From: Desulfobulbaceae bacterium
Lineage (GTDB): Bacteria > Desulfobacterota > Desulfobulbia > Desulfobulbales > BM004
Length of the DNA stretch: 42,139 nucleotides
Direction: 5' to 3'
NCBI GenBank assembly: GCA_002868955.1
Contig: PKTW01000010.1
Location: 1 to 42,139, forward strand
Each line of letters starts with the position of its first letter. The stretch's first letter is position 1. Positions 35,556 to 42,139 of the stretch are shown in pieces. The notes below the pieces were generated by a model that searched no databases, was not told where the DNA came from, and saw nothing but the letters and a program-made list of their open reading frames with translations. Position numbers and translations under genes: made by a program.

Positions 35556-37031
35556 ATGAATTTTGCCAGTGAACTATCCAGAAACACTTCCTTTCCAATA
35601 TGCTATAACCTCCTGCCTCATTTTACGGCTAAAGGGCAGGAATATACTGCTCTTACGAAGTGTGTCACAGAGGCAGTAAATGATGGCCGCATACATACTT
35701 TTCTCCTTGCCGATTTTCTTATTCACCGCCAGGGGTTTTCTTCGCTGCAACTGGCTGAGAAAATTCTTGCTTCAGGGGGCGAACCCGTTGTCTCCCTGTC
35801 ACTGACCTTCAATGATAGAGATACCATTATAGATAAGCTGCAGGGATATTACCGGGCCGGGGTTCGACATTTCCTAATTGTTTCAGGCGATTACCCGTCA
35901 CAGGCTCCTAACAAACCGACAAGGCCTGTTTCTGAAATTGACAGTGTGCAATTGCTCATGCTGTTGGATGACTTCCAGAAAAAGGGAGATATTGCCAAAG
36001 GATGCGTTGTTTCGCCTTTTAAAACGTTTGAAAGCGAACAGGTCTGGCAATATGAAAAACTCAGACGAAAAATCAGGGTTGGGGCGGATTTTATAATTAC
36101 GCAATTAGGGTATGATATCAGGAAATTTGATGAGTTGATCCGGTTTTGCGCTCTACATGAAATAGCTGCCCCCCTTGTAGCAAATATTCGTATTACAGAC
36201 ATGCAGACAGCCAGGTTGGTCCAGGCAAGAAGTATCCCTGGAGTAAAGATTCCCAGCCCCTTACTTCATACTCTCCATGAAGAAGCATCTAACCGTCAGG
36301 GTGCACTTGGAAGGGCGGCAAAGGTTCTGGCTGTCTTGAAAGGTTTAGGGTATGATGGCGCCCTGATTGGCAATCATTCAACCGATTTTTCTGAAGTAAA
36401 ACAGGTTCTGGACAAAGCAGAAGCGCTCCAGAATGACTGGCAGAATTTTCTGGACGAGCTGAATTTTTCCGATGCTGAATCTTCCTTTTATTATTTCCGC
36501 AAAGACCCGCAAAGTGGTCTTAACAGAGGCGAAACGGCCTCGGTAGCCTTAAAACATTTTCCTTCCCCGACTTACTCTTTCAGCTATTTTGTAGACTGGC
36601 TGGTCTATGTCCCCCGGGGCCCTTTATTCAAACTGACGGGCCGTTTCTGCCATTTCTGCAGTACCAGAAAATTCTGGTATACCTTTCTGTGGCTGCTTGA
36701 ATACGTTTCCAAAGGAGTGTTGTATGGCTGTAAGATGTGTGGTGACTGCACCCTTTATGCCTGTGGTTTTCTCTGTTATCAATCAGGATGCCCCAAAAAA
36801 ATGCTGAACGGCCCCTGTGGAGGCAGCAGTGAAGGATACTGCGAAGTTTTTCCTGAAAAAAAGCGGTGTTACTGGGTCAAGGTCTATCACCATATGAAAG
36901 GTGTTAACCAGCATGTAACTTTTGTAGCGCCCCCGATTCCAGCCAGGGATACCTCACTGCACCGTACCTCGTCATGGATAAATTTCTTTCTGGGCAAAGA
37001 TCACCGGAAAATGAACTTTGATGACAGTTAG
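35556..37031 (+). CDS. MetF-like methylenetetrahydrofolate reductase fused to MTHFR C-terminal domain
   Basis: The 491-residue protein has an N-terminal MetF-type TIM barrel (about 20-310: SLSLTFNDRDTIIDKLQGYY, VRHFLIVSGDYP). It ends in a cysteine-rich MTHFR_C domain (about 355-450) with CHFC, CKMCGDCTLYACGF, CPKKMLNGPCGGSSEGYC and CYWV. In acetogens the latter is a separate protein (MetV) that couples MetF to electron donors by an Fe-S cluster. It reduces, or oxidises in reverse, the methylene group on folate, as in the Wood-Ljungdahl methyl branch. The start at ATG 35556 has no clear ribosome site. Stands alone. Confidence 0.85.
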   Translation: MNFASELSRNTSFPICYNLLPHFTAKGQEYTALTKCVTEAVNDGRIHTFLLADFLIHRQGFSSLQLAEKILASGGEPVVSLSLTFNDRDTIIDKLQGYYRAGVRHFLIVSGDYPSQAPNKPTRPVSEIDSVQLLMLLDDFQKKGDIAKGCVVSPFKTFESEQVWQYEKLRRKIRVGADFIITQLGYDIRKFDELIRFCALHEIAAPLVANIRITDMQTARLVQARSIPGVKIPSPLLHTLHEEASNRQGALGRAAKVLAVLKGLGYDGALIGNHSTDFSEVKQVLDKAEALQNDWQNFLDELNFSDAESSFYYFRKDPQSGLNRGETASVALKHFPSPTYSFSYFVDWLVYVPRGPLFKLTGRFCHFCSTRKFWYTFLWLLEYVSKGVLYGCKMCGDCTLYACGFLCYQSGCPKKMLNGPCGGSSEGYCEVFPEKKRCYWVKVYHHMKGVNQHVTFVAPPIPARDTSLHRTSSWINFFLGKDHRKMNFDDS

Positions 37032-37123
37032 AAACCGGCATTCCTGCCCTTGAGCTACCAGGCACTTTTTCAACTGGTGCAAAATCTCTGTTTTATATCC
37101 TCTTGCCGCCAGTGCTGCTTCAT

Positions 37124-37309
37124 TTACTTGTATTTCATCTGGTTTTGTTTGAATACCTTGCAGTGCTTACATTTCTCAAAAACTTTCTGCCAGTTATTAT
37201 GTAAAAATGAAGCTTCCCAGCAGGTTTTCCCGGAACCACATTTTTCCGGGCAATCTTGAGAAGTTTCACATTCCACCATCTTCCAGCAGGAGCAGTCTTT
37301 ATTTTCCAT
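37124..37309 (-). CDS. Two-CW domain protein (second copy)
   Basis: A 61-residue protein, MENKDCSCWKMVEC followed by DCPEKCGSGKTCWEA and CKHCKVF. It shares the C-x-C-W, CP, C-W and C-x-x-C order with the copy at 33362-33673 and has no long tail. A longer frame to 37432 exists, but AAAGG is well placed before ATG 37309. The 5' leader contains a strong hairpin. Confidence 0.8.
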   Translation of the reverse strand: MENKDCSCWKMVECETSQDCPEKCGSGKTCWEASFLHNNWQKVFEKCKHCKVFKQNQMKYK

Positions 37310-37392
37310 AACAAGCCTTTCTTGTCCTTGCCGCGAACTAATTTTTGGGGCTGTGGGGGTTGCCCGGGTTTTCGTCCACTCCATATAATTGT

Positions 37393-37421
37393 GGGGGCAC
37401 TTCATATCCCGAGGTGCCCCC
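37393..37421 (-). promoter_or_regulatory. GC-rich hairpin in the two-CW leader
   Basis: GGGGGCAC (37393-37400) pairs perfectly with GTGCCCCC (37414-37421) around 13 bases, about 85 bases before the start codon of the minus-strand two-CW gene. It is a strong RNA hairpin. It matches no riboswitch family that I can recognise. Confidence 0.45.
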
Positions 37422-37585
37422 TGTCTATTCATTTAACACTTGCCACAATTAACATTTAACAAACAGTGTTTTCATTCTTTTTTAGATGAGACAAAGAATG
37501 TCTTGCTATTATCCAGAGAAGTGGTTAATATTATAAATTAGTTCACGTGCAGTAAATATTTGTAGTCAAAAATTACAGAAAGAAC

Positions 37586-37619
37586 ACCGCACTATTCACA
37601 TGAGAAAGTGCGGTTTTTT
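37586..37619 (+). terminator. Intrinsic terminator without an upstream gene
   Basis: ACCGCACT (37586-37593) pairs with AGTGCGGT (37607-37614) and is followed by TTTTTT and, after one G, TTTTT. The nearest plus-strand gene ends 550 bases upstream, so it may end a small RNA or attenuate the csp leader. Confidence 0.7.
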
Positions 37620-37732
37620 GTTTTTAGGGCTTAGAATAACAAGACTGCCAACCCGGCTAAGCTTGAATTTACCGGGGCCCTATTAATGAGTGGTTCCAGA
37701 AGAAGGAATCCGTACTAAAGGAGTAGTAAACA

Positions 37733-37933
37733 ATGTCAGAAGGTACAGTAAAATGGTTTAACGATGCAAAGGGATTTGGTTTTATCGAGCAGGATGGCGG
37801 TAAGGACGTATTTGTCCATCACACTGCCATTCAGGCAGAGGGATTCAAATCTCTTGAAGAAGGTGCACGCGTTAGTTTCGACATTGTCGACGGCGCTAAA
37901 GGCCCTTCGGCTGAAAATGTTGTAAAGCTTTAA
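37733..37933 (+). CDS. cspA: Cold shock protein
   Basis: A 66-residue OB-fold RNA chaperone that melts mRNA structure. RNP1 (KGFGFIEQ) and RNP2 (VFVHHTAI) are intact and the length is standard. GGAG (AAAGGAGTAG) precedes ATG 37733. It is monocistronic: a terminator follows within 25 bases and another lies before it. A long structured leader, as in other csp genes, is likely between 37620 and 37732. Confidence 0.95.
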   Translation: MSEGTVKWFNDAKGFGFIEQDGGKDVFVHHTAIQAEGFKSLEEGARVSFDIVDGAKGPSAENVVKL

Positions 37934-37951
37934 GCCATACAATAAACCTAC

Positions 37952-37985
37952 AAAAAGCCCTGCTCCCGTAGCAGGGCTTTTTTTT
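37952..37985 (+). terminator. Intrinsic terminator of cspA
   Basis: AGCCCTGCT (37956-37964) pairs with AGCAGGGCT (37970-37978), loop CCCGT, followed by eight T. Five A precede the stem, so it may also work on the other strand. Confidence 0.92.
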
Positions 37986-38189
37986 GCCTTTTCCCCTCTC
38001 CATGTCCCCAGGGTACAATTTTTTTCTTGCGTTGGGTCAGACTGACTCTACCCAATCTCCTTGATCAGTTCTTCCATAAAATCAAGTATTTAAATTTTCC
38101 ACTTCATGCTATACTTTTCCTGTCACGTTTCTTTGAAGCCTGCTAGTATGATTGTAGAAAAAAATTCACCCAGCCAGGTGCCAAACCCC

Positions 38190-38909
38190 ATGAGTAAACC
38201 AATCCAGGCAATACCGCTCATAAACCTAACTCTTGCCTTCATCCCTGTTTTTATTGTCATTATTATCCACTACCGGTGGTCCAGAGAACACCGTAATGCC
38301 ATCTATGGTGTTTCGCGAATGCTGGCTCAGCTCTTGCTGATCGGTTATTTTTTAACGTATATATTCGACACCCATAATGCCTGGATTGTTCTGGCGGTTC
38401 TGGCGGTCATGGTTTTTGCAGCCAGTTGGATCGGGTTGCGAACTGTGGGGCATAGGCGGCTGCATCTCTATCCCAAAGCCCTTTTGGCCTTGATTGTGGG
38501 CGGCGGCACTACCCTGATACTTGTCACCCAGGGTGTCCTAAACCTCGCCCCTTGGTATTGGCCCAATTATTTTATTCCTCTTGCAGGGATGATATTTGCC
38601 AATGCCATGAACAGTGTGAGTCTGGCTGCTGACAGGTTGGAAGCGGAAATCGGCAGGGATGTAGCCTATAACAAGGCACGCAATATCGCTTTCCGCTCCT
38701 CTCTTATTCCTATTACCAATTCCCTGTTTGCCGTCGGCCTTGTATCTATTCCCGGCATGATGACAGGCCAGATACTATCCGGTGTCTCCCCACTTATTGC
38801 TGCCAGATACCAGATTATGGTTATGTGTATGGTGTTTGGTGCAGCAGGAATTTCTTCTGCCATTTTTCTAAGTCTGATCAGACAGGATTTCACAAAAGAA
38901 TCTGGATGA
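38190..38909 (+). CDS. fetB: FetB-type (UPF0014) ABC transporter permease
   Basis: An integral membrane protein (239 residues, about seven helices) of the FetB family, which with the ATPase FetA exports iron in E. coli. Signatures include MIFANAMNSVSLAADRLEAE, RNIAFRSSLIPITNS and SIPGMMTGQILSGVSP. A longer frame starts at 38106, but a TATACT box at 38110-38115 lies inside it, so translation should begin later. ATG 38190 is preferred, with ATG 38148 as alternative. FetA is missing next to it. Its stop overlaps the start of a broken dehydrogenase gene (ATGA). Confidence 0.85.
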   Translation: MSKPIQAIPLINLTLAFIPVFIVIIIHYRWSREHRNAIYGVSRMLAQLLLIGYFLTYIFDTHNAWIVLAVLAVMVFAASWIGLRTVGHRRLHLYPKALLALIVGGGTTLILVTQGVLNLAPWYWPNYFIPLAGMIFANAMNSVSLAADRLEAEIGRDVAYNKARNIAFRSSLIPITNSLFAVGLVSIPGMMTGQILSGVSPLIAARYQIMVMCMVFGAAGISSAIFLSLIRQDFTKESG

Positions 38910-39101
38910 AAGCAATTATTATCAATGCATACGGCTCTCCTGATGTGCTGCAGGAGTCAATTGTTCCATTCCCGAAAGTGGGTCCAAGGCAGGTTCTTAT
39001 TAAAATAAAAGCAGCAGGCGTAAATCCCATTGACTGGAAAATACGAAAATATGGAAGAAGGCCCTGCGCGGGGCAAGGTGGTGCTGATTGGGGCCCTATA
39101 A
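38906..39101 (+). pseudogene. MDR-family dehydrogenase with its middle deleted
   Basis: The first about 48 residues (MKAIIINAYGSPDVLQES and VLIKIKAAGVNPIDWKIRKYG) are the N terminus of a zinc-independent quinone oxidoreductase/MDR protein. Immediately after, in another frame, MEEGPARGKVVLIGAL-stop (39054-39101) is the typical C-terminal end of the same family. About 260 codons between them are gone, together with the frame. It began as the second gene of the fetB transcript. Confidence 0.85.
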
Positions 39102-39109
39102 GATAGATA

Positions 39110-39658
39110 TTACTCCATTAAATAGTCTATGTTGAGCATCCCGTTAAGATGATCGATCTCATGTTCCACCAGGGCCGCGTAGTCATTCTTAACTACCAGA
39201 ATTTTTTCTTTGTTTTCCAAGGTCTTATACTTAATTTTCACATAGGCGGAGCGCTTGATAAGCATTTCGTTGTCCTCCCGGACTGACATACAGTCGTCCA
39301 TATCTATATAGGTCCCTTTTCTTTCCAATATCTCAGGGTTGATCATTACTTTTATATTGCCGTTTATACCACACACAACCAGTCTTTTTGATATACCAAC
39401 CTGGGGAGCGGCCAAGCCTCGCGGCACTGATCTGTCTGCGAAAAAATCAATCATTGCCTGATAACGCAACGTTGAAATAATATCATCGATTAAAGAAATT
39501 ATTGAATTATCAATATGAACAATTGGTTCTGCAACTTGCCGCAGGGCAGGGTCTGGATGTTCCAGTATAGGCAAGACATTTCTATTTATTTTATAAAAAC
39601 CTGCAATTGCCAGAATGCCTATCGCAATCATGGCTGAATACAAACCACCTAACAGCAT
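39110..39658 (-). CDS. Membrane-anchored peptide deformylase-like protein
   Basis: Peptide deformylase removes the formyl group from new proteins. This copy (182 residues from ATG 39658) begins with a membrane helix (MLLGGLYSAMIAIGILAIAG). The enzyme part has motif 1 as PRGLAAPQVG (usual GxGLAAPQ), motif 2 as DDCMS (usual EGCLS) and motif 3 HEIDHLNG. The metal ligands Cys and two His and the catalytic Glu of HEIDH are kept, while the first Gly and the EG pair are changed. It is probably not the housekeeping enzyme. A TTG start at 39679 with GGAG in front is also possible. Confidence 0.8.
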   Translation of the reverse strand: MLLGGLYSAMIAIGILAIAGFYKINRNVLPILEHPDPALRQVAEPIVHIDNSIISLIDDIISTLRYQAMIDFFADRSVPRGLAAPQVGISKRLVVCGINGNIKVMINPEILERKGTYIDMDDCMSVREDNEMLIKRSAYVKIKYKTLENKEKILVVKNDYAALVEHEIDHLNGMLNIDYLME

Positions 39659-39877
39659 TTCTTTTTTATTGAGCAACAAATGTTCTCCAGTACATGCAGT
39701 TGGCAATGATTTTGGATCCGGATGCTATCCAATTAACACAGCTCAAAATTGGCATCCTGTTCAATAATAATAAAACATTGCAGGACAGGATATGAAGTGA
39801 TCCAGACTCTTTCAGCAAACAAAGCAGTTTTGTTTAAAGCAGGCATATATGTACTCATTTAGCTGAAAAAACAGACA

Positions 39878-41590
39878 TCACGATTCTTTTCCCTTTTCCT
39901 CTTCGAGAATCTCTTTCATGTCAAGTGCCCGATCAAAGTTATTTATTTGCTCCTGGGAGAGAAGCAGGTCTTTCAGGCTGAATATCTGCAGGCGGCAGGC
40001 TTGGGTAAAAAGCCGGTTCACCAGAAGCATTGAGGAAATCTCCAATTCCTCTATCCTCCCCTCTGCCACAGCCTTCAACGTATCATTAATGCACGATTTA
40101 TCAGCCTCTTCAATTTTGACAAAGGCCTTAAGCAAACTGTGATATTGTTCTTCCTTGTTTTCCTGACCCTGGATACCGCCCATATCGTGGTATACCTTCA
40201 GCAGCCTTTTGCGGAATGATTTGTACTGGTTGTTCAGGTACACATTGCCCGAACCCTCAAATTCATCTATATCATGCCGTATCCCTTTAAAATTCTTGTT
40301 TGAGTTCATAATGTTACGGGAAGCGAATATCATGCGCTCCAGTTCCTTGGCCTCAGTTTCCTCCAGTTTCTGGCTTTGGAGCCTGGAATAGTAAGCAAAG
40401 ATCTCAGCGTGCAGCAGTTTTATTTTTTCATAAAGACTTTCAAACGAAAGTTTTTTCCTGGTATTTTTTTCCAGGGGCAGGTCCTCTTCAAATACGAGAT
40501 GCCTATCAATATTAAGCAGTCGCAGCCCATAGAGCTGGCACTCCTGCAGGAGATGGAGAATTTCTTTTCGCAGTGCCGAAGTGGCAGCCTCGATCACTTC
40601 GGTAGGAGTGTTGTTGATATAGACTGTCAGGATCGCCTTATAGTCAGGAAACAGCCTGTAAAGAAGTTTTGTCAGAAGGCCGATAAAAGGAAAAAAAAGC
40701 ATGACACCGATTATATTGAAAATTGTATGAAAAAGAGCCAGACCCATGACAGCGTTGGTCTGAATATCAACAAATTGGGTGACGAGCCAGGCAAGTCCCT
40801 TGATGCTCAAAAAGGCGACAACCCCGGTGATAACATTAAATACCAGGTGACTGAAGGCGACTCTTTTCTTGACCGGTATGCCGCCCAGAGAACCAAGGAT
40901 AACAGTAATGGTGGTGCCCACATTGGCCCCTATCACCATGGCCACTCCTATATCAAAGGTAATCAAGCCGCTGTGCAGGGCAGTCAGGATAACAGCGATA
41001 CTGGCGGCACTGGCCTGCATGATAGCTGTAAGCAGGGTCCCGACAACAAGGTAGAACCAGATGCCGTAATCAGGAACCATGCTCAGGTCAAAACTCTGGC
41101 CGATACTTTCAACGCTGCCCTTCATGTAATCAAGCCCGAGAAAGAGAAAGCCGAACCCAATCAGGAGCCGGCAAAACTGGAAAGGCTTTTCAGCCGGGTC
41201 ACAGAAAATGAGGCCGATGCCGCCAAGGCCGATGAAGGGCAGGGCAAAACTTTCAATCTTCATCTTAAAGCCTACAATAGCGACAATCCACACGGTCAGG
41301 GTGGTGCCGATATTTGAGCCCATGATCACCCCTATGGCATTCTCCATGCTCATGACTCCGGCGCCGACAAATGCCAGCACCATGAGGGAAGCCGCGGAAC
41401 TGCTCTGCAGGATGGCGGTGACAAGCGTGCCGCTGCCGATTGAACGGAAACGGCCGTTGGTATAAAGACGGATCATGCGCCGGAAGGCTTTTCCCGAAAG
41501 AATCTTGATAGCGTCCTCAAGCATGTACATGCCGATGAGGAAAATCCCAAGCCCTGCTATCAATTTCCATATATCAAATGTTTCGCTCAT
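39878..41590 (-). CDS. Na/Pi cotransporter family protein with PhoU-like domain
   Basis: A 570-residue inner-membrane protein. Residues about 10-320 hold two inverted Na/Pi repeats with AILQSSSAASLMVLAFVGAG in the first and AIMQASAASIAVILTAL in the second, the QSSSA-type phosphate-site motifs. Residues about 340-555 are helical and PhoU-like. Such NptA/YjbB-like proteins move phosphate, often outward, with Na+. ATG 41590 overlaps the stop of a broken Rap1a-like gene; GGAGG lies 12 bases upstream inside that gene. Confidence 0.92.
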   Translation of the reverse strand: MSETFDIWKLIAGLGIFLIGMYMLEDAIKILSGKAFRRMIRLYTNGRFRSIGSGTLVTAILQSSSAASLMVLAFVGAGVMSMENAIGVIMGSNIGTTLTVWIVAIVGFKMKIESFALPFIGLGGIGLIFCDPAEKPFQFCRLLIGFGFLFLGLDYMKGSVESIGQSFDLSMVPDYGIWFYLVVGTLLTAIMQASAASIAVILTALHSGLITFDIGVAMVIGANVGTTITVILGSLGGIPVKKRVAFSHLVFNVITGVVAFLSIKGLAWLVTQFVDIQTNAVMGLALFHTIFNIIGVMLFFPFIGLLTKLLYRLFPDYKAILTVYINNTPTEVIEAATSALRKEILHLLQECQLYGLRLLNIDRHLVFEEDLPLEKNTRKKLSFESLYEKIKLLHAEIFAYYSRLQSQKLEETEAKELERMIFASRNIMNSNKNFKGIRHDIDEFEGSGNVYLNNQYKSFRKRLLKVYHDMGGIQGQENKEEQYHSLLKAFVKIEEADKSCINDTLKAVAEGRIEELEISSMLLVNRLFTQACRLQIFSLKDLLLSQEQINNFDRALDMKEILEEEKGKES

Positions 41591-41806
41591 TGACTGGGGT
41601 TTTCCTCCTTGCAGGGATATGCTTCACGCAGCGCAAGAATCAAGAGATAAGCGGCCGGTTCATGGTGTTTCCCGGGATTATCTTCAAGATTGGGTGCAGG
41701 ATTCATACATTTCTTTGCCGGTAAAAACAAAATTTGAAGATTGCGCACTCGCGTGGGAACAGACCAGGATGAAGAAAACAAAAAGCAGCGCAGAAAGTCT
41801 TTTCAT
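41587..41806 (-). pseudogene. Rap1a/Tai-like exported protein with internal deletion
   Basis: ATG 41806 follows GAGG and opens a signal peptide (MKRLSALLFVFFILVCSHASA), then SNFVFTGKEMYESCTQS and a stop. In the next frame, LEDNPGKHHEPAAYLLILAL followed by REAYPC leads to a stop that overlaps the Na/Pi gene start. These are the N-terminal (FLTGxxLxxxC) and C-terminal (HPExxHExAxxLVxxAL, then EAFPC) ends of the Rap1a/Tai immunity-like family. The middle of about 45 residues and the frame are lost. Confidence 0.8.
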
Positions 41807-42139
41807 TGAATCCTCGTTGGGGCTTTTATATGTTCAGCCAATAAGCTGAAAACTGATCACATTGTGTAAATCAACTCTATTACACAACAGTCTTAAGGGT
41901 CAAATTTATTTTTAGAGAAAGCGGCTAGAGCTTCCTAATGCTGCACCTGTTACTCAGAATAACCCACCCATTTTCCCCTTGACATTATCTGCCCTTTTTT
42001 CTAGTCAGCTCAGTATACGTTTTATACCGATACGACGGTTTTTTGCCACCATCTGCCTGGAGGTGAATTCATGACGCTGGATATCAGAATTTGGGATACA
42101 AACTGATCCCTGTTTATGAAATAAAGTATATTGCTGTTA
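41807..42139 (+). other. Window end: intergenic with one micro frame
   Basis: This 333-base stretch contains TTGACA at 41979-41984, a possible -35, with no convincing -10. GGAGGTG (42059-42065) leads to ATG 42071, an 11-codon frame (MTLDIRIWDTN, stop 42104-42106). It may be a leader peptide or the start of another broken gene that continues past the window end. Confidence 0.35.

Larger units (their letters stand above)
37310..37732. other. Intergenic region between two-CW gene and csp
   Basis: This 423-base gap holds the leader hairpin of the two-CW gene, the plus-strand terminator 37586-37619 and the untranslated leader of the cold shock gene. No protein is supported. An unlisted RNA may lie between 37440 and 37620. 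Confidence 0.45.

Noticed and set aside
37310-37432. N-terminal extension of the second two-CW protein
   Set aside because: The extension has no similarity to the first copy, its DNA forms a GC-rich hairpin, and a ribosome site lies before the internal ATG.
40376-41317. A 313-codon plus-strand frame opposite the Na/Pi transporter
   Set aside because: Composition is hydrophilic and repetitive, with no motif; it is antisense to a clear membrane protein gene.
1-42139. CRISPR array, insertion sequence or integrated prophage
   Set aside because: No regularly spaced repeats, transposase, integrase or phage structural genes were seen; the primase-helicase is the only phage-like gene.

Overview
The window looks like chromosomal DNA of an anaerobic, propionate-metabolising bacterium. 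A member of the Desulfobacterota (old Deltaproteobacteria, Desulfobulbus-like) fits best. The case rests on a complete methylmalonyl-CoA/transcarboxylase cluster, a hydrogenase maturation gene (hypD), a MetF fused to the cysteine-rich MTHFR C-terminal domain, a DUF3786 iron-sulfur protein and two 'two-CW' proteins. The species cannot be named from this sequence. I see no rRNA, tRNA, CRISPR array, insertion sequence or complete prophage.

Layout. 1-2873: hypD, a PAS-LuxR regulator, a decayed second hypD tail and a 13-bp perfect hairpin. 2874-14710: eleven same-strand genes for the methylmalonyl-CoA route (propionyl-CoA synthetase, sucC, sucD, split B12 mutase, MeaB, epimerase, carboxyltransferase, an ABM-fold protein, a small OadG/MmdE-tail-like protein and a 5S/biotin-carrier fusion). 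Together they interconvert propionate and succinate; the biotin carrier moves CO2 between methylmalonyl-CoA and pyruvate/oxaloacetate. A palindromic element separates sucC from sucD. 14758-16188: malonyl-CoA decarboxylase on the opposite strand. 16559-25160: an MBL-PilZ fusion, dprA-dnaG, an unknown helical gene coupled to a CaCA exchanger, and a FecR/DUF6600-like envelope protein. 25606-28068: a run of small redox and Fe-S genes including tpx. 28263-33673: two dead genes (CBS, phosphoribosyltransferase), a membrane Mrr-like nuclease, a stand-alone HD-GYP, ygbA and a phage-type primase-helicase with a damaged TOPRIM site. 33362-42139: two-CW paralogues, cardiolipin synthase, MetF fusion, cold shock protein, FetB, a membrane-anchored deformylase relative and a Na/Pi transporter.

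The most notable pattern is gene decay by internal deletion. Three genes (CBS protein, MDR dehydrogenase, Rap1a/Tai-like protein) keep their start and their end but have lost the middle and the reading frame. A frameshifted phosphoribosyltransferase and a hypD tail relic add to this. Several of these still overlap intact neighbours through ATGA junctions, so they were recently operon members. Other items worth following are the MBL-PilZ fusion, the small extra genes inside the transcarboxylase operon, heptamer repeat arrays and a terminator with no obvious gene in front of it.
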